A stretch of 64,000 nt of DNA from Henningerozyma blattae CBS 6284 (GCF_000315915.1 NC_020187.1:558001-622000), one strand, 5' to 3'. Counted from the stretch's first letter, positions 8,801 through 17,900 are shown. Numbers and translations: made by a program. The notes: a model not told the origin generated them from the sequence alone.

Positions 8801-10445
8801 ATCATCAGTTAGACATAATTTATCTCTTAATAAATCGTTCCGTAAAGTATCCAAAGGTGGGAAGGGTTGGTTGTGGGGCTTAGATGAAGATTATATTACA
8901 GAACGTGATAGGCAAAAGAAGGTGCAAGCTGAAACTGCTGCAAATAAGGCAAAAGCTTCACAGATGAAAGTTAAACAACAACAGAAAAAAGTTAAAAAAT
9001 CTGTTAATTTAAATCCTATTAAACAACCAATCACTCCCTCCTACAATGCAAATAATAAACGACAAACTATTTCTCAAACTTTAGCAGCAAACCGCGCAGC
9101 TACCAATAATAATAAAGCTAATAAAGCTAACGACCAACGGAGAACGATGAAATATTTACAAGAACAATTAATAATTTTGACCAGAGACCGGAAAGGCTTA
9201 CAAAAAGCAACAATCACCGATATTTTAACCCAAGCACTTGCTATGACAATCAATCAGGTTACAAAAGCTGCCAAATCAAAAGGTATATCTGGCAACCCAC
9301 TAACTGCTTTAATGGACAAGAATCCTCAACATCTGAATTTAATACTTGCTGCTGCTGTAAATGCAGCAACTGTTAAAGTTACGAAAGGTAAGGTAAAGAG
9401 TTTGGTTGATTTGTCAACAGTTACATTACCAACCGTTGTTCCTGGTGCCAATTCTGATACTTCCTCAACAAGGCCTACTCTTACTCAGACTATAACAAGG
9501 AAAAACCCCTCAGACAATTCTTTTGACCCAACCTCATTATCCAGATTTTTCCAACCCAGACAAAATTCTTCAAATACTAACAATTCAACCCCTAAGATCA
9601 CTGTTCAATCAATGAGTAAGAACAGTCTACCACAAAAGCGTACTAGAGATGACAGTGATAATGAGGAAGGTGATGATGATGAAGAAGAAGATTCTAGCTC
9701 TGATTCTAGCTCAAATGACAGTGATAGTGGTAGTAACAGCGATAGTGATATAGATAGTGGAAGTGATAATGATACAGGTAGTTCGGAAGATAGCGACGAT
9801 GGCAGTGGTTCTGATAACGAAAGTATTAACTCTAGTGGATCTGATTCTGGCGATTCTAGTGATGAGGAAAGCGGTAGTAGCTCAGGCACTGATAATGATT
9901 CAGATGATAGTGACGCTGGTAGTGACAGAGATAGCGACGATGAATCTAGACAGCATAATGAATACAGTTCCAGCAAGGATAAAATCCAAGGAGATGCACA
10001 CATCGTCGTTGATGATGCTAATAATAATGATATAACTAATACTAAGAGTGATGAGCTTTTGAACGATAGATCTGGCTCGGAAGAAAAAGAAACTCATAGT
10101 ACAGGCTTCAGTCTTTCACCTCCTGCTTTTAAGTCTACTGAGCACAAGCATTCAAATTCTGAAAATGATTCAGAAGAAAGAACACTACAGTCGGCTGATA
10201 ATAAGCACGATTCTGAGCTAGAAGAAAAAAAAGAATTAGAGGTATCATACAATGATTCTTTGAATAAGAGTCATTCTCAGTCGCCTCCTATCGACCATAC
10301 GGATATAGATGCCATATCTTCCTTAGATAATGAATTACAAAACAGTGAGGCATTACACGAGCTTCAATCAGCTAATCCTGATATTGCATCTGGTGACATT
10401 GAATTATCTCCATTGGACGGAACGCTAGAGCATGCTTCCCAATAA
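5808..10445 (+). CDS. FHL1: Fhl1, forkhead/FHA regulator of ribosomal protein genes
   Basis: Fhl1 binds ribosomal protein promoters with Rap1 and recruits Ifh1 or Crf1 through its FHA domain, coupling TOR signalling to ribosome production. The protein has an FHA domain at about residues 712-812 (LGRR, SISRRHAQIFY, GRNGVFIN) and a forkhead-type domain at about 951-1030 (SVRHNLSLNKSFRKV, GKGWLWGLDEDY). The 1545 residues greatly exceed the 936 of S. cerevisiae Fhl1. The extra length is a low-complexity, acidic N-terminal region of about 700 residues and a Ser/Asp tract at about 1281-1384. A second in-frame ATG lies two codons downstream of the chosen start. It is followed by RPL11, as in the YPR102-104 region, but PRE2 is missing between them. 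Confidence 0.95.
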   Translation: MIMSTDQLIPISDSNNALKTLPQQNLDGTNLPDPPSQQAIELQENKHPNNNNDDDNDDTVIGKDLNEEEMDKETDAASYTNQHDDTPLIRRPLNTSTEELIINHSTNNDDPISKTNNDNETNENNLQSIHSDVNSNILEIDELPNELTLPTLDDDLEQKTDDKTNTDIPSDQELNISTDIMHKEESSTIPTDSAELTSNELSTNVPDNLPSERPTQQQSEILNKLPSEISNKLPSEISTLSNTNLQNIKNSNDNSSDPEKFEIQTSLEQEKQTNSNKTTNNLSESINETIEIISNDSTTTDSGISYKGGSELTHKDSGDSQEKIDLQKLEQNSPKTIIELPKDLDAFPENIDEISSKIENLSEELGEEIEENMDTIPKELKISINEISKQQGSKKDTSIKEDPPFRLTSTDDSKHILNDSTKLKNNYQDSNSSNNEKNSSDDDTNKSSGIANEDSDTDDEKDAIDAEVFSKLLDFEAEIDPDELFSPNELLPPTLSTTIIDMDTSAKSPTNDSSSNISDKDSKKNDIPELPTLEDEEELFDNLPLLSNNSSNKSNDISQRSSSNFNEKLTEPNKDLPNDEPSILSLKNEEDHDSKNEEHQKQLDQHTPAFIIHEKNNLLYPSRKNSLTPVTLYGKYDSPSSRFQNKILKPNTISNIQTDKSGVKNNDQPVNNANSQSTLPTNPDNNQLNPKDLTNLLYNGAQRLSDESKISAYARLDFQSFTFYVQTLHVILGRRSENDFSHKVDVNLGPSKSISRRHAQIFYNFGTGRYELSVLGRNGVFINEQFVEKGHTVPLKHKTKIQIGEIPFQFVLPEQERDPEDEEDIKSSPAIPDMNALEIDDEDKHLIGNGHDDSNTSLPDLNDNEFMPLDDDMDLDDKPLIQIKQSKISSSSISTTSTSKPQTLMKTTSVKTSPAKKKKIQIKKEPPKEKKPAREPKKVYSINEIPPEYRNKPLISYSVLLTTCIRKYATPKGMSLSEIYNAIRETYPYYKYCRDGWQSSVRHNLSLNKSFRKVSKGGKGWLWGLDEDYITERDRQKKVQAETAANKAKASQMKVKQQQKKVKKSVNLNPIKQPITPSYNANNKRQTISQTLAANRAATNNNKANKANDQRRTMKYLQEQLIILTRDRKGLQKATITDILTQALAMTINQVTKAAKSKGISGNPLTALMDKNPQHLNLILAAAVNAATVKVTKGKVKSLVDLSTVTLPTVVPGANSDTSSTRPTLTQTITRKNPSDNSFDPTSLSRFFQPRQNSSNTNNSTPKITVQSMSKNSLPQKRTRDDSDNEEGDDDEEEDSSSDSSSNDSDSGSNSDSDIDSGSDNDTGSSEDSDDGSGSDNESINSSGSDSGDSSDEESGSSSGTDNDSDDSDAGSDRDSDDESRQHNEYSSSKDKIQGDAHIVVDDANNNDITNTKSDELLNDRSGSEEKETHSTGFSLSPPAFKSTEHKHSNSENDSEERTLQSADNKHDSELEEKKELEVSYNDSLNKSHSQSPPIDHTDIDAISSLDNELQNSEALHELQSANPDIASGDIELSPLDGTLEHASQ
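9650..9960 (+). repeat. Ser/Asp-coding low-complexity tract in FHL1
   Basis: About 100 codons of irregular AGT/GAT/GGT/TCT repeats encode an acidic Ser-Asp-Gly region with many potential casein kinase 2 sites. It is in frame and within FHL1. Confidence 0.8.
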
Positions 10446-11049
10446 AAAAAATGAAAAAATGCACCATTTTGTTGATAATGCTGCTGTTCTAAGCCTTTTA
10501 AATTTCCTTATCTGTCTTCCAATTACAGATAACTTTTAGTTAATTATATATTCAAGCATATAGATTTACTCTTATTCAACAATTTGAGTAGTCAATTAGA
10601 TAGAAACAAATAAACAATTAGATAGATTTTTTTTAGACATTTTAATGTATTTCAGCTAACGGCTAGTCATCTTAGAAATGGAAGATTCATCATCAAAAAA
10701 ATTATCGAGACTGCTACAACCGTACACCTACTAATATTTTATTTCTCTATTTTGTCCGCCTCCGAAACATTCGGACACTGAGTAGCACGTGTAAAATATT
10801 TTTTAGACGCAATGGATTTTTTTCTTTGGAATTTCATGTTTCACGTGATTTTTCATAATTACCGATTTCAGTTCCATCAGGTCGAAAAATTTTGAAGAAA
10901 TATACTATGGCTACTATGAAAAAAATTATCATTGACACTTAAAGAAGCTCTTTAAAAAGAGAGATTTTTCGTTAACTTAGCCTTTAATTAATATTTAATA
11001 TATTTTTCATTCGTTTGTGCTAAACCATAGTCCTACAACAACCGCAAAG
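10446..11049 (+). promoter_or_regulatory. RPL11 promoter region
   Basis: A 604-bp region between FHL1 and RPL11. It carries two CACGTG boxes (10786-10791, 10842-10847) and a perfect inverted repeat TCCGAA-ACA-TTCGGA at 10761-10775. I found no convincing Rap1 consensus. T-rich runs and a short A/T leader precede the ATG. Ribosomal protein promoters in several yeasts use Cbf1/Tbf1-type wiring, so the E-boxes are the best candidate control sites. Confidence 0.55.
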
Positions 11050-11574
11050 ATGTCTGCCAAAGCTCAAAATGTTATGCGTGAATTGAAGATCGAAAAATTG
11101 GTCTTAAACATTTCCGTTGGTGAATCTGGTGATAGATTAACCAGAGCCTCCAAGGTTTTAGAACAATTATCTGGTCAAACTCCAGTTCAATCTAAGGCTA
11201 GATACACCGTTAGAACTTTCGGTATCAGAAGAAACGAAAAGATCGCTGTTCATGTCACCATCAGAGGTCCAAAGGCTGAAGAAATCTTAGAAAGAGGTTT
11301 GAAGGTTAAGGAATACCAATTGAAATTAAGAAACTTCTCTGAAACTGGTAACTTCGGTTTCGGTATTGATGAACATATTGATTTAGGTATCAAATATGAT
11401 CCATCTATTGGTATTTTCGGTATGGATTTCTACATTGTTATGGGTAGACCAGGTGCCAGAGTTACCAGAAGAAAGAGATGTAAGGGTACCATTGGTAACT
11501 CTCACAAGACTTCTAAGGAAGACACTATCTCTTGGTTCAAACAAAAGTACGATGCTGAAGTTTTGGACAAATAA
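11050..11574 (+). CDS. RPL11: 60S ribosomal protein L11 (uL5)
   Basis: uL5 contacts 5S rRNA and the P-site region of the large subunit and is assembled with the 5S RNP. The 174-residue protein equals the S. cerevisiae length and is near-identical ([55 protein letters not shown]). The ATG at 11050 (MSAKAQNV) is the family start; an in-frame open stretch upstream lacks an ATG. Codon use is strongly biased to TCT, GGT, AGA and AAG, as in highly expressed yeast genes. It corresponds to S. cerevisiae RPL11A (YPR102C) and RPL11B (YGR085C); whether a second copy exists cannot be told from this window. Confidence 0.98.
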   Translation: MSAKAQNVMRELKIEKLVLNISVGESGDRLTRASKVLEQLSGQTPVQSKARYTVRTFGIRRNEKIAVHVTIRGPKAEEILERGLKVKEYQLKLRNFSETGNFGFGIDEHIDLGIKYDPSIGIFGMDFYIVMGRPGARVTRRKRCKGTIGNSHKTSKEDTISWFKQKYDAEVLDK

Positions 11575-11788
11575 GTTTAAGGTTATAAATTCTGTTTTCA
11601 TTAAAATTTTCTATTCCATTATATAAATAAATTTATATATATACTTTTAAACTGACAACATTTATAATTTTAAATATTAATAAAAATTAAAAAAAATAAA
11701 TGTCATTGAATAAATTAAAAAGGTGGGATAATATATATATTCATTTCAAATAATATAAATTTCATATACTTATGATATTACAGTTGAC

Positions 11789-12484
11789 CTAATCTAAAGA
11801 AAGATTACTGTTTAATTTTTTTTCCCAAGCCAATCTCTTAGTCTCCATAGCTTTGATGGATTGGCTCCTAAAATTATCTCGATATCTATTCAAGTCATTA
11901 ATAGCGGTTACTTGTTTCTGTTCTAACGAACTTACGTTTTCTAATGCTGATACCATTGAATCATTATTTATTGCCCACTGATTAATTATCGTTTTAGATA
12001 ATAAATTTTCTAATGTCAATTCTTGAAATCTTAAGTAGGAATCAATAATTGATAATGTATCTCTTGTTAATGGTTCTGTAGATTCTAATGAATACCTTGA
12101 TAAATCTATACTTTTTTCAACTTTAATTTTCTTGTATGAATTATTATCATATTCTGGAAATTGCTGATTCACTTGAGGATTTTCATTAATCGAAACAGTT
12201 ATTGCAGCATATTCTCTTTTTTTGCCATTTTTATTATTATAGTGAAGAAATTGCTTGTTTAATTGCTGATAATCATATCTAGGATCTTTGAATTTAAACC
12301 TATTTAATTGTTTTTCAACATTTGGATGTGTCGGAAGATTATCATTTCTTTGTGAATTTTGACATATGCTATTTAATTGCTCTTCTATTAATTTTTCAAT
12401 CGTATTCAAAGTCTCTGTATTAAGTGGGCCTCTTAGCCCATAAATATCATTGTTTATACTATTATCCAGTTTATCAAAGCTCAT
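11789..12484 (-). CDS. SNT309: Snt309-like Prp19-complex splicing factor
   Basis: Snt309 is a subunit of the Prp19-associated complex (NTC) that joins the spliceosome at activation. The 231-residue protein shares the C-terminal signature of S. cerevisiae Snt309: IIDSYLRFQELTLENLL, then NQWAINND, then a helical region with NDLNRYRDNFR. The N-terminal half is diverged and Asn/Gln-rich, and the protein is longer than the 175 residues of S. cerevisiae. Context supports the call: it lies next to RPL11 in the same relative orientation as YPR101W next to YPR102C. A Reb1-type site sits about 130 bp upstream. Confidence 0.9.
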   Translation of the reverse strand: MSFDKLDNSINNDIYGLRGPLNTETLNTIEKLIEEQLNSICQNSQRNDNLPTHPNVEKQLNRFKFKDPRYDYQQLNKQFLHYNNKNGKKREYAAITVSINENPQVNQQFPEYDNNSYKKIKVEKSIDLSRYSLESTEPLTRDTLSIIDSYLRFQELTLENLLSKTIINQWAINNDSMVSALENVSSLEQKQVTAINDLNRYRDNFRSQSIKAMETKRLAWEKKLNSNLSLD

Positions 12485-12613
12485 TCTGGTAATAGTTAGC
12501 TATTATTTCCCACTACTTTATTTCATATATATATCTACATAGATGAATAGACTGTATATTTTATAGATTTATTAACTAGTCCGAATCTGAAAATCGAACA
12601 TTTTAAACCTGAG

Positions 12614-12620
12614 CGGGTAA
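12614..12620 (-). promoter_or_regulatory. Reb1-type site upstream of SNT309
   Basis: CGGGTAA on the plus strand (TTACCCG on the minus strand), about 130 bp before the SNT309 ATG. Confidence 0.45.
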
Positions 12621-12860
12621 AGCAAATATTGCTCAAAAACTTAAAAACTAGTAGTTCACAAATAATGCAACTAGTTATCAATCCTAGCATGACAGCTAAT
12701 ATGATATTTTTCTGATTCTTGAACGGCACTTCCTTAATAATCACTGAAAAACTTGCAGAAGTGAAAGTTTCTGATTATTCAAAAGTTATTATCTTAGAAG
12801 CGTTATATTTCTACCAAAATTTTGGAATGGAAAGTAAAACAAAATAATAACTCGAATTAC

Positions 12861-13369
12861 CTACTCCCATATATAACAAAATATTGTAATAAAGTAGATA
12901 TAAAAAAAGGTCTTTTCTGGTAATGTATAATAAATCGGAAGGACTATAGTTCCCAATTTATATTGTAACCAAATAAAATAATCTGAAACAAACCTAATGA
13001 ATATATCGTTTATGTGAATATAACAATCAAATAAAAATCTTATAATTTGAACAAATGCAATTTGAAATTGTGAAAAAGGCTGGAAAAATTTGGGAAGTAA
13101 ATGCCGTGTATTTAAATATGCAGAATTAGATCGCCTGCATGAATCAACTATGGCAACTATAATGTAAATATTGGTAAATATGAGGAGGGCAAATAGAAAG
13201 TTTTTAATGGATTGTACAAATGTACTAGAAACCGGCTCTTGTTGATGCATTCTTTTTCTTTTATGCCTGCTTGTGGTCTTATCCTCTTTATTTTCTTGTC
13301 ATAGGTAAAATGCTTGAATTTATTTTTAGTTCCTCTACCTCTTCTACTGCGTTTTGCTCTGTGTGCCAT
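12861..13369 (-). pseudogene. Possible broken or frameshifted membrane-protein gene
   Basis: Two overlapping minus-strand frames. The first starts at an ATG in good context at 13369 (AAAATGGCAC) and encodes a very basic N-terminus (MAHRAKRSRRGRGTKNKF) but stops at 13157. The second, one base out of register, is open from just after a TGA near 13303, has its own ATG at 13250 and runs to 12861. It encodes a hydrophobic protein with a clear membrane segment (FLFALLIFTNIYIIVAIV) and further hydrophobic stretches. Read together they would give about 169 residues: a basic head followed by membrane helices. I recognise neither part. The options are a decayed gene, a sequencing error in the A-rich overlap, or a 129-residue gene starting at 13250 with the upstream frame a chance. 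No intron signals were found between them. Confidence 0.35.
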
Positions 13370-13758
13370 TTTATCTTTTGAAAATAATTTTGCTTTAGCT
13401 GTAATAGAATAGGGTGTAATATTATTGGAGTAATTTTTTTTATACTATTCTGTTATTTAATCTCTCTTTGTTGTTTTATCTTCTATAAAAAACTACTTAT
13501 TAAGAACTTACAAATAAAATATTAGCTAACATTCTCTTGTATTGTCTTTTCATGATTTTCTTTTATATTCAAAAATTATTAGAAATGACACAAAGATATT
13601 AGTGTTACAAATTTTGCTAATACAATATTATACTCTAAAGTTTACAGGGTGCGGGTATATTTAAAAATTAAAATAAAATATAAATTTGAATCAGAACCTA
13701 AGATTGTGGCTTATTTCTTACACTTTAATTATTTTTTTAGAATAAATCCGTATATATA

Positions 13759-13800
13759 CTTTTTTATATATATTTGCTTTTTTATATATATTTGCTTTTA
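13759..13800 (+). repeat. Short T/A tandem repeat
   Basis: About two copies of an 18-bp unit, TTTTTTATATATATTTGC, followed by a degenerate third. It lies in non-coding AT-rich DNA. Confidence 0.6.
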
Positions 13801-14105
13801 TATATATATATGTATTTTTGTTTTGATTAAAAATAAGCTAAAAAATCTTATTATATATTTGTATAAATGGTCTGATGCTTTTAAAAAGATTTATTAAGCT
13901 AATATTTTAACATTTGACTTGTTAGTAATATTCTATTGTGTTTTATAAATTAATATCAATTACTGACAGGTAAATTTTTTCCGGTAAACCAGAAATTGCT
14001 TTAAATCTTCGGGCCAATATAATAAAAAAAAATAATTACATTTAAACATAACGAAGTGTCAAGTTACAACGAATAATAAATAGGGCGCTAATACGCATTA
14101 TTAAG

Positions 14106-15182
14106 ATGTTATTATTTCACAAGGTACCAAACAAGTTACTTCCGACTTCTCAAAGATTGGTTAGATGTCTTTCTACAGCCGATACTAGCGCAATATCCTC
14201 AGCCTCCCCTAAAAGCCAATTAGATGAATTCTATACCTATTATACTACAAGAAAGGAACTAAGGCCTTATATTTATCGTCCCAAAAACTCATCTCTTTTA
14301 ATATCTAAGAATCTCAAAGATCCTAAAACTGGTGAACAGCTAAAACCAAAGGATCCAATCAAGCCTTTATCCAGCCAGGCACTGATCTCGTATATCAATT
14401 CTATTCCTAATGGTTCAAACGACTTGCTTAATTGGTTCCTAGAATGGACTAAACCAAATCATAGAAAAAGACCTCTTTGGAATTATATTACTCCAAGACA
14501 TATCCAAGAATTGTTGATTAATTCATTTTTTAAGATAGGCAATTATTCTTATATTTTAAGTACATTGTATTCTACAAGCAATAAATTCATTCATGCAGGT
14601 AATCCTAAGATTTTTGACATCAATCATTTCTTCGACTCATATTTAATATGTAACATTCACAGAAATCAATTATTCAACTATAAAAATGGATCAAACATAC
14701 AAGAGAAAAAGCTCAGGACATGCTGGAATCATATTGTATATAAAAAGAACTTAAAGCAATCTGGATTAACAAATTTATTATTGAAGGTACTAGGGGCTCA
14801 GCAAGGGTTTGATCCATTTACGATTGTCAAAGAATTAAAGAATATTAATACAATTGAATTACCAATAGATACGCCAATTGTGACCGAAAAAAACACATTA
14901 GAATTAGAAAATTTTTTTGAAGCTTATAAATTTAATTATTTAGCATGTAAGACTATCGAAGAATTTGATCCGAAATTAATCTCTGAATCCTCTGGAGATA
15001 TTAAAACCTTCATCACATACTTTTCTAAAATCACTGAGAAGTTGGGGAAAGAAGATTATTATACTGAATTAAAGAATTCAATAACTAGATCTCTAGAGGT
15101 AAAGAAAATCTCAGATGAAAAGAAATCTACTGAAGCGATTGAAGTAAAACCAGAAACAACTGAAGAAAAACAAGATAAATAA
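14106..15182 (+). CDS. MRP13: Mitochondrial small-ribosomal-subunit protein Mrp13
   Basis: The 358-residue protein starts with a typical mitochondrial presequence: basic, Ser/Leu-rich, no acidic residues until Asp26. This is followed by a conserved block with LRPYIYRPKNSSLLISKNL. Mrp13 is a fungal-specific protein of the 37S mitochondrial ribosomal subunit. I identify it mainly by position and orientation: upstream of GCD2 and TOM20 and next to the RPL11 region, exactly the YGR082-085 order. Length (about 340 in S. cerevisiae) and the presequence agree. The C-terminal 30 residues are Lys/Glu-rich low complexity. Similarity in the body is from memory and should be confirmed by alignment. Confidence 0.82.
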   Translation: MLLFHKVPNKLLPTSQRLVRCLSTADTSAISSASPKSQLDEFYTYYTTRKELRPYIYRPKNSSLLISKNLKDPKTGEQLKPKDPIKPLSSQALISYINSIPNGSNDLLNWFLEWTKPNHRKRPLWNYITPRHIQELLINSFFKIGNYSYILSTLYSTSNKFIHAGNPKIFDINHFFDSYLICNIHRNQLFNYKNGSNIQEKKLRTCWNHIVYKKNLKQSGLTNLLLKVLGAQQGFDPFTIVKELKNINTIELPIDTPIVTEKNTLELENFFEAYKFNYLACKTIEEFDPKLISESSGDIKTFITYFSKITEKLGKEDYYTELKNSITRSLEVKKISDEKKSTEAIEVKPETTEEKQDK

Positions 15183-15581
15183 GCTAGACAGTGGTTTTTT
15201 TTGTTTCTTTATTTTTGGATTTTTCAGTAGCATAATCAGAGAATAATCACCTACATATTTGCTTCCTTTGTGTTTATAGCACGTATTATATATCATCGAC
15301 TAGAACTATTCCTGTATATAGGCAATAATGAACTTATTTCACAACACTTTCATTATACTGTGGCCCCCTTTTTTTCACACTAAAGCATATTTCTTAATTG
15401 CAAATAGGCATTGTGGTATTAAAAAAAATAATCATTTAATTTAACTGTAAGATCTGTTTGGTTTAAGAAATCATTGCATGTAATGAGCTTTATTGGAACA
15501 GTTTAGCATATACCTTACTAACTGCACAAAGCATTATAATAAATCAAAAAACAACAAAAAAAACAACAAAAAACAACAACA

Positions 15582-15617
15582 ATGAAGTACGACATTACTT
15601 CACAGTTGGAAAGATAA
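15582..15617 (+). other. Short 11-codon open frame before GCD2
   Basis: An ATG in excellent yeast context (CAACAACAATG) begins an 11-codon frame (MKYDITSQLER) that stops at 15615-15617, 364 bp before the GCD2 ATG. It could be an upstream ORF if the transcript starts that far away, or a remnant of a lost gene. The Reb1 site lies between it and GCD2, which argues that GCD2 transcripts start downstream of it. Confidence 0.3.
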
Positions 15618-15712
15618 ATTTACATGAAGTCGTTGATGCATCTTTAAATAATCTATTCAAGTTTAGGATATAAAATGGCAACTTTTAAAAGGTTGGCGGT
15701 AAAGTTGTAACG

Positions 15713-15719
15713 TTACCCG
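15713..15719 (+). promoter_or_regulatory. Reb1-type site upstream of GCD2
   Basis: TTACCCG, 262 bp before the GCD2 ATG. Confidence 0.5.
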
Positions 15720-15980
15720 GATTTTACAGAATTTGAAAAATTTTCGGATCCAAATTTATATCTGCGATGATCTAGGAATAATAAAGAAATTCAAAATAAC
15801 AATGGATACAAAGAAAGAGAGTTCATTAATTATCAGTAGTAATTGAAATGAGATTCATAAGTATAACTCATTACTAAGATTGCGAAGGATTTATTGAGAA
15901 TAATCGAATTGAAGAAAGGAATTGCACCTAACAAAATTTATAATTAAGAATAATAGACTTTACTAAACGATTCATTAATA

Positions 15981-17900
15981 ATGAGCGAAATTCAAGCCAA
16001 GACTCCACAGGAATCTAAGGAAGATGCTCCTGGTACGTCTTCAACATCTCAACCTTCTTCTGACAATACCACAAAGTCTGATTCTGGTAAAAAATTATCT
16101 AATAAAGAATTGAAAGAGTTAAAAAAACAAGAAAAAGCTGCTAAAAGAGCTGCTAAGAAACAAGCAAATGGTATTACTATTGAAGAGCAACAGAAGATTG
16201 CATTATTGAAAAAAGAGAAAAAACAACAACAAAGAGATCAACAATTAAAACAACAAAAGAAGGAACAAGAAAAGAAAAATCAAAAAAATGCTATTAAGAC
16301 AAAAGCTTTCAAAAAAAATACTTTATTTGGTCACTTAGAAACTACTGAAGAAAGAAGAGCCACTATGCTAACATTAACAGGTGCTTTTAGTGCTTCCAGA
16401 GCTTCTAAAGTAACTGCGCATGGTTTAGTTGTTCCAATGGTCACTAATCCAATCTCAAATACAAATGTTTTGACTACTACTGCATTAGGTACCCCAGTCC
16501 CAACACCTACTGTTAATCAAAATGATTCCTCAATTGAAACACAATCTACGGCAGAATTAGCCAGATCATTAGCAGCATTTGCCTTGGAAAATGATCAATT
16601 CCAAATTGTTCAAGGTATGTCTTCTGTTATTCCAAATTCAATCGAAAATAATATGAAGAACTCGCTATTGACAACTTCTGTTAAAGAATTATTATTAAAC
16701 AAAGATTTAGTCCACCCGGCAGTTATTTCTTTAACCTATCAATTAAGTAACTATAAGATTGTTGGTTCGATTCCAAGATGCATAGCCATGCTAGAAGCAT
16801 TTCAAATAGTAATTAACGACTACCAAACTCCACAAGGCACAACTTTATCACGTAATTTGACTAACTATTTATCTCATCAAATTGATATATTGAAAAAAGC
16901 AAGACCATTAAGTGTCACTATGGGTAATGCCATTAGATGGTTGAAACAAGAAATTTCTCACATTGATCCAAATATGTCTGATAAAGTCGCTAAGAGAGAA
17001 TTATGTGACCAAATTGCACAATTTGCTCGTGAAAAGATAGAATTAGCTGATCAATTGATATTAGACAATGCATCAAATCATATTAAGGATGGTACTACCA
17101 TTTTAACTTACGGTTCATCCAAAGTTTTGACTGAAATGATTATACATAATGTTGTTGATTTGAAAAAAGATGTAAAAGTAGTCGTTGTCGATTCAAGACC
17201 ATTATTTGAAGGAAGAAAGATGGCCACATACTTAAGATCTCGTGGTGTTGATGTCATGTATGCTTTAATTACAAGTTTAAATAATGTTTTAAAAATGCCA
17301 ATTGACTATGTTTTCTTGGGGGCACATTCCATTTTATCTAACGGGTTCTTATATTCAAGAGCTGGTACTGCTATGATTGCTATGAGTGCCAAAAGAAGAA
17401 ATATTCCTGTATTAGTTTGTTGTGAAAGTTTGAAATTCTCTCAAAGAGTTCAATTAGATTCTGTTACATTCAATGAATTGGCTGACTCTAATGATTTGGT
17501 TAATATAGATTATGAAAATCCAATAGAAAAGCGTGGAAGCCAAGGTGCCTTGTTGAAACAATTTATAAAAGAAAGAACAAAAGAGAAGGAGAAAATTGAC
17601 TTAGAAATTAATAAACAAAAGGGTAAACAATCGAATAGTAACCAGTCTAAAAATAATGGTAATAACAACAATGGTAATAACAGTAATGATAGTACCGATC
17701 AAAAGAATGGCGAATCTAATAACAATAACAATAATAAAAATATCTTGGATGATTGGCAAGATATCCCATCATTAAATATAGTCAATATCTTGTACGATTT
17801 AACTCCACCAGAATACATCAAAAAAATTATTACTGAATTTGGTGCTTTACCACCATCATCTGTTCCAGTTATATTAAGAGAATACAAGGGTTCTGTATAA
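15981..17900 (+). CDS. GCD2: eIF2B delta subunit Gcd2
   Basis: Gcd2 is part of the regulatory subcomplex of eIF2B, the guanine nucleotide exchange factor for eIF2, and senses eIF2 phosphorylation. The 639-residue protein (651 in S. cerevisiae) has a Lys-rich N-terminus at about residues 35-115 and a C-terminal eIF2B alpha/beta/delta fold from about 240. Family blocks visible are ARPLSVTMGNAIRWLKQEI, ILTYGSSKVL, VVDSRPLFEGRKMA, VDYVFLGAHS-type sequence (seen as IDYVFLGAHSILSNG) and the C-terminal DLTPPEYI. An Asn-rich insert occupies about residues 550-590. It is convergent with TOM20, as in S. cerevisiae (YGR083C/YGR082W). Confidence 0.97.
   Translation: MSEIQAKTPQESKEDAPGTSSTSQPSSDNTTKSDSGKKLSNKELKELKKQEKAAKRAAKKQANGITIEEQQKIALLKKEKKQQQRDQQLKQQKKEQEKKNQKNAIKTKAFKKNTLFGHLETTEERRATMLTLTGAFSASRASKVTAHGLVVPMVTNPISNTNVLTTTALGTPVPTPTVNQNDSSIETQSTAELARSLAAFALENDQFQIVQGMSSVIPNSIENNMKNSLLTTSVKELLLNKDLVHPAVISLTYQLSNYKIVGSIPRCIAMLEAFQIVINDYQTPQGTTLSRNLTNYLSHQIDILKKARPLSVTMGNAIRWLKQEISHIDPNMSDKVAKRELCDQIAQFAREKIELADQLILDNASNHIKDGTTILTYGSSKVLTEMIIHNVVDLKKDVKVVVVDSRPLFEGRKMATYLRSRGVDVMYALITSLNNVLKMPIDYVFLGAHSILSNGFLYSRAGTAMIAMSAKRRNIPVLVCCESLKFSQRVQLDSVTFNELADSNDLVNIDYENPIEKRGSQGALLKQFIKERTKEKEKIDLEINKQKGKQSNSNQSKNNGNNNNGNNSNDSTDQKNGESNNNNNNKNILDDWQDIPSLNIVNILYDLTPPEYIKKIITEFGALPPSSVPVILREYKGSV

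Larger units (their letters stand above)
12485..14105. other. SNT309-MRP13 intergenic region
   Basis: A 1.6-kb AT-rich region. It holds a Reb1-type site, a possible disrupted membrane-protein gene at 12861-13369 (listed separately) and a short T/A tandem repeat at about 13759-13800. The rest is AT-rich DNA without a supported gene. MRPL51, which sits beside SNT309 in S. cerevisiae, is not here. Confidence 0.5.
15183..15980 (+). promoter_or_regulatory. GCD2 upstream region
   Basis: A region of about 800 bp. An ACAACAA-rich stretch ends in a short 11-codon ATG frame (15582-15617, listed separately), followed by a Reb1-type TTACCCG at 15713-15719 and an AT-rich leader. No other gene was seen. 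Confidence 0.5.

Noticed and set aside
9605..10097. Opposite-strand and +1 frames across the Ser/Asp tract of FHL1
   Set aside because: They are mirror translations of a triplet-repeat region, not genes.
11017..11049. 11-codon in-frame extension of RPL11
   Set aside because: It has no ATG; the family start MSAKAQ at 11050 gives the exact conserved length.
12535..12744. 69-codon hydrophobic frame upstream of SNT309
   Set aside because: Its first codon is GTG, not ATG; it overlaps the SNT309 promoter and resembles no family.
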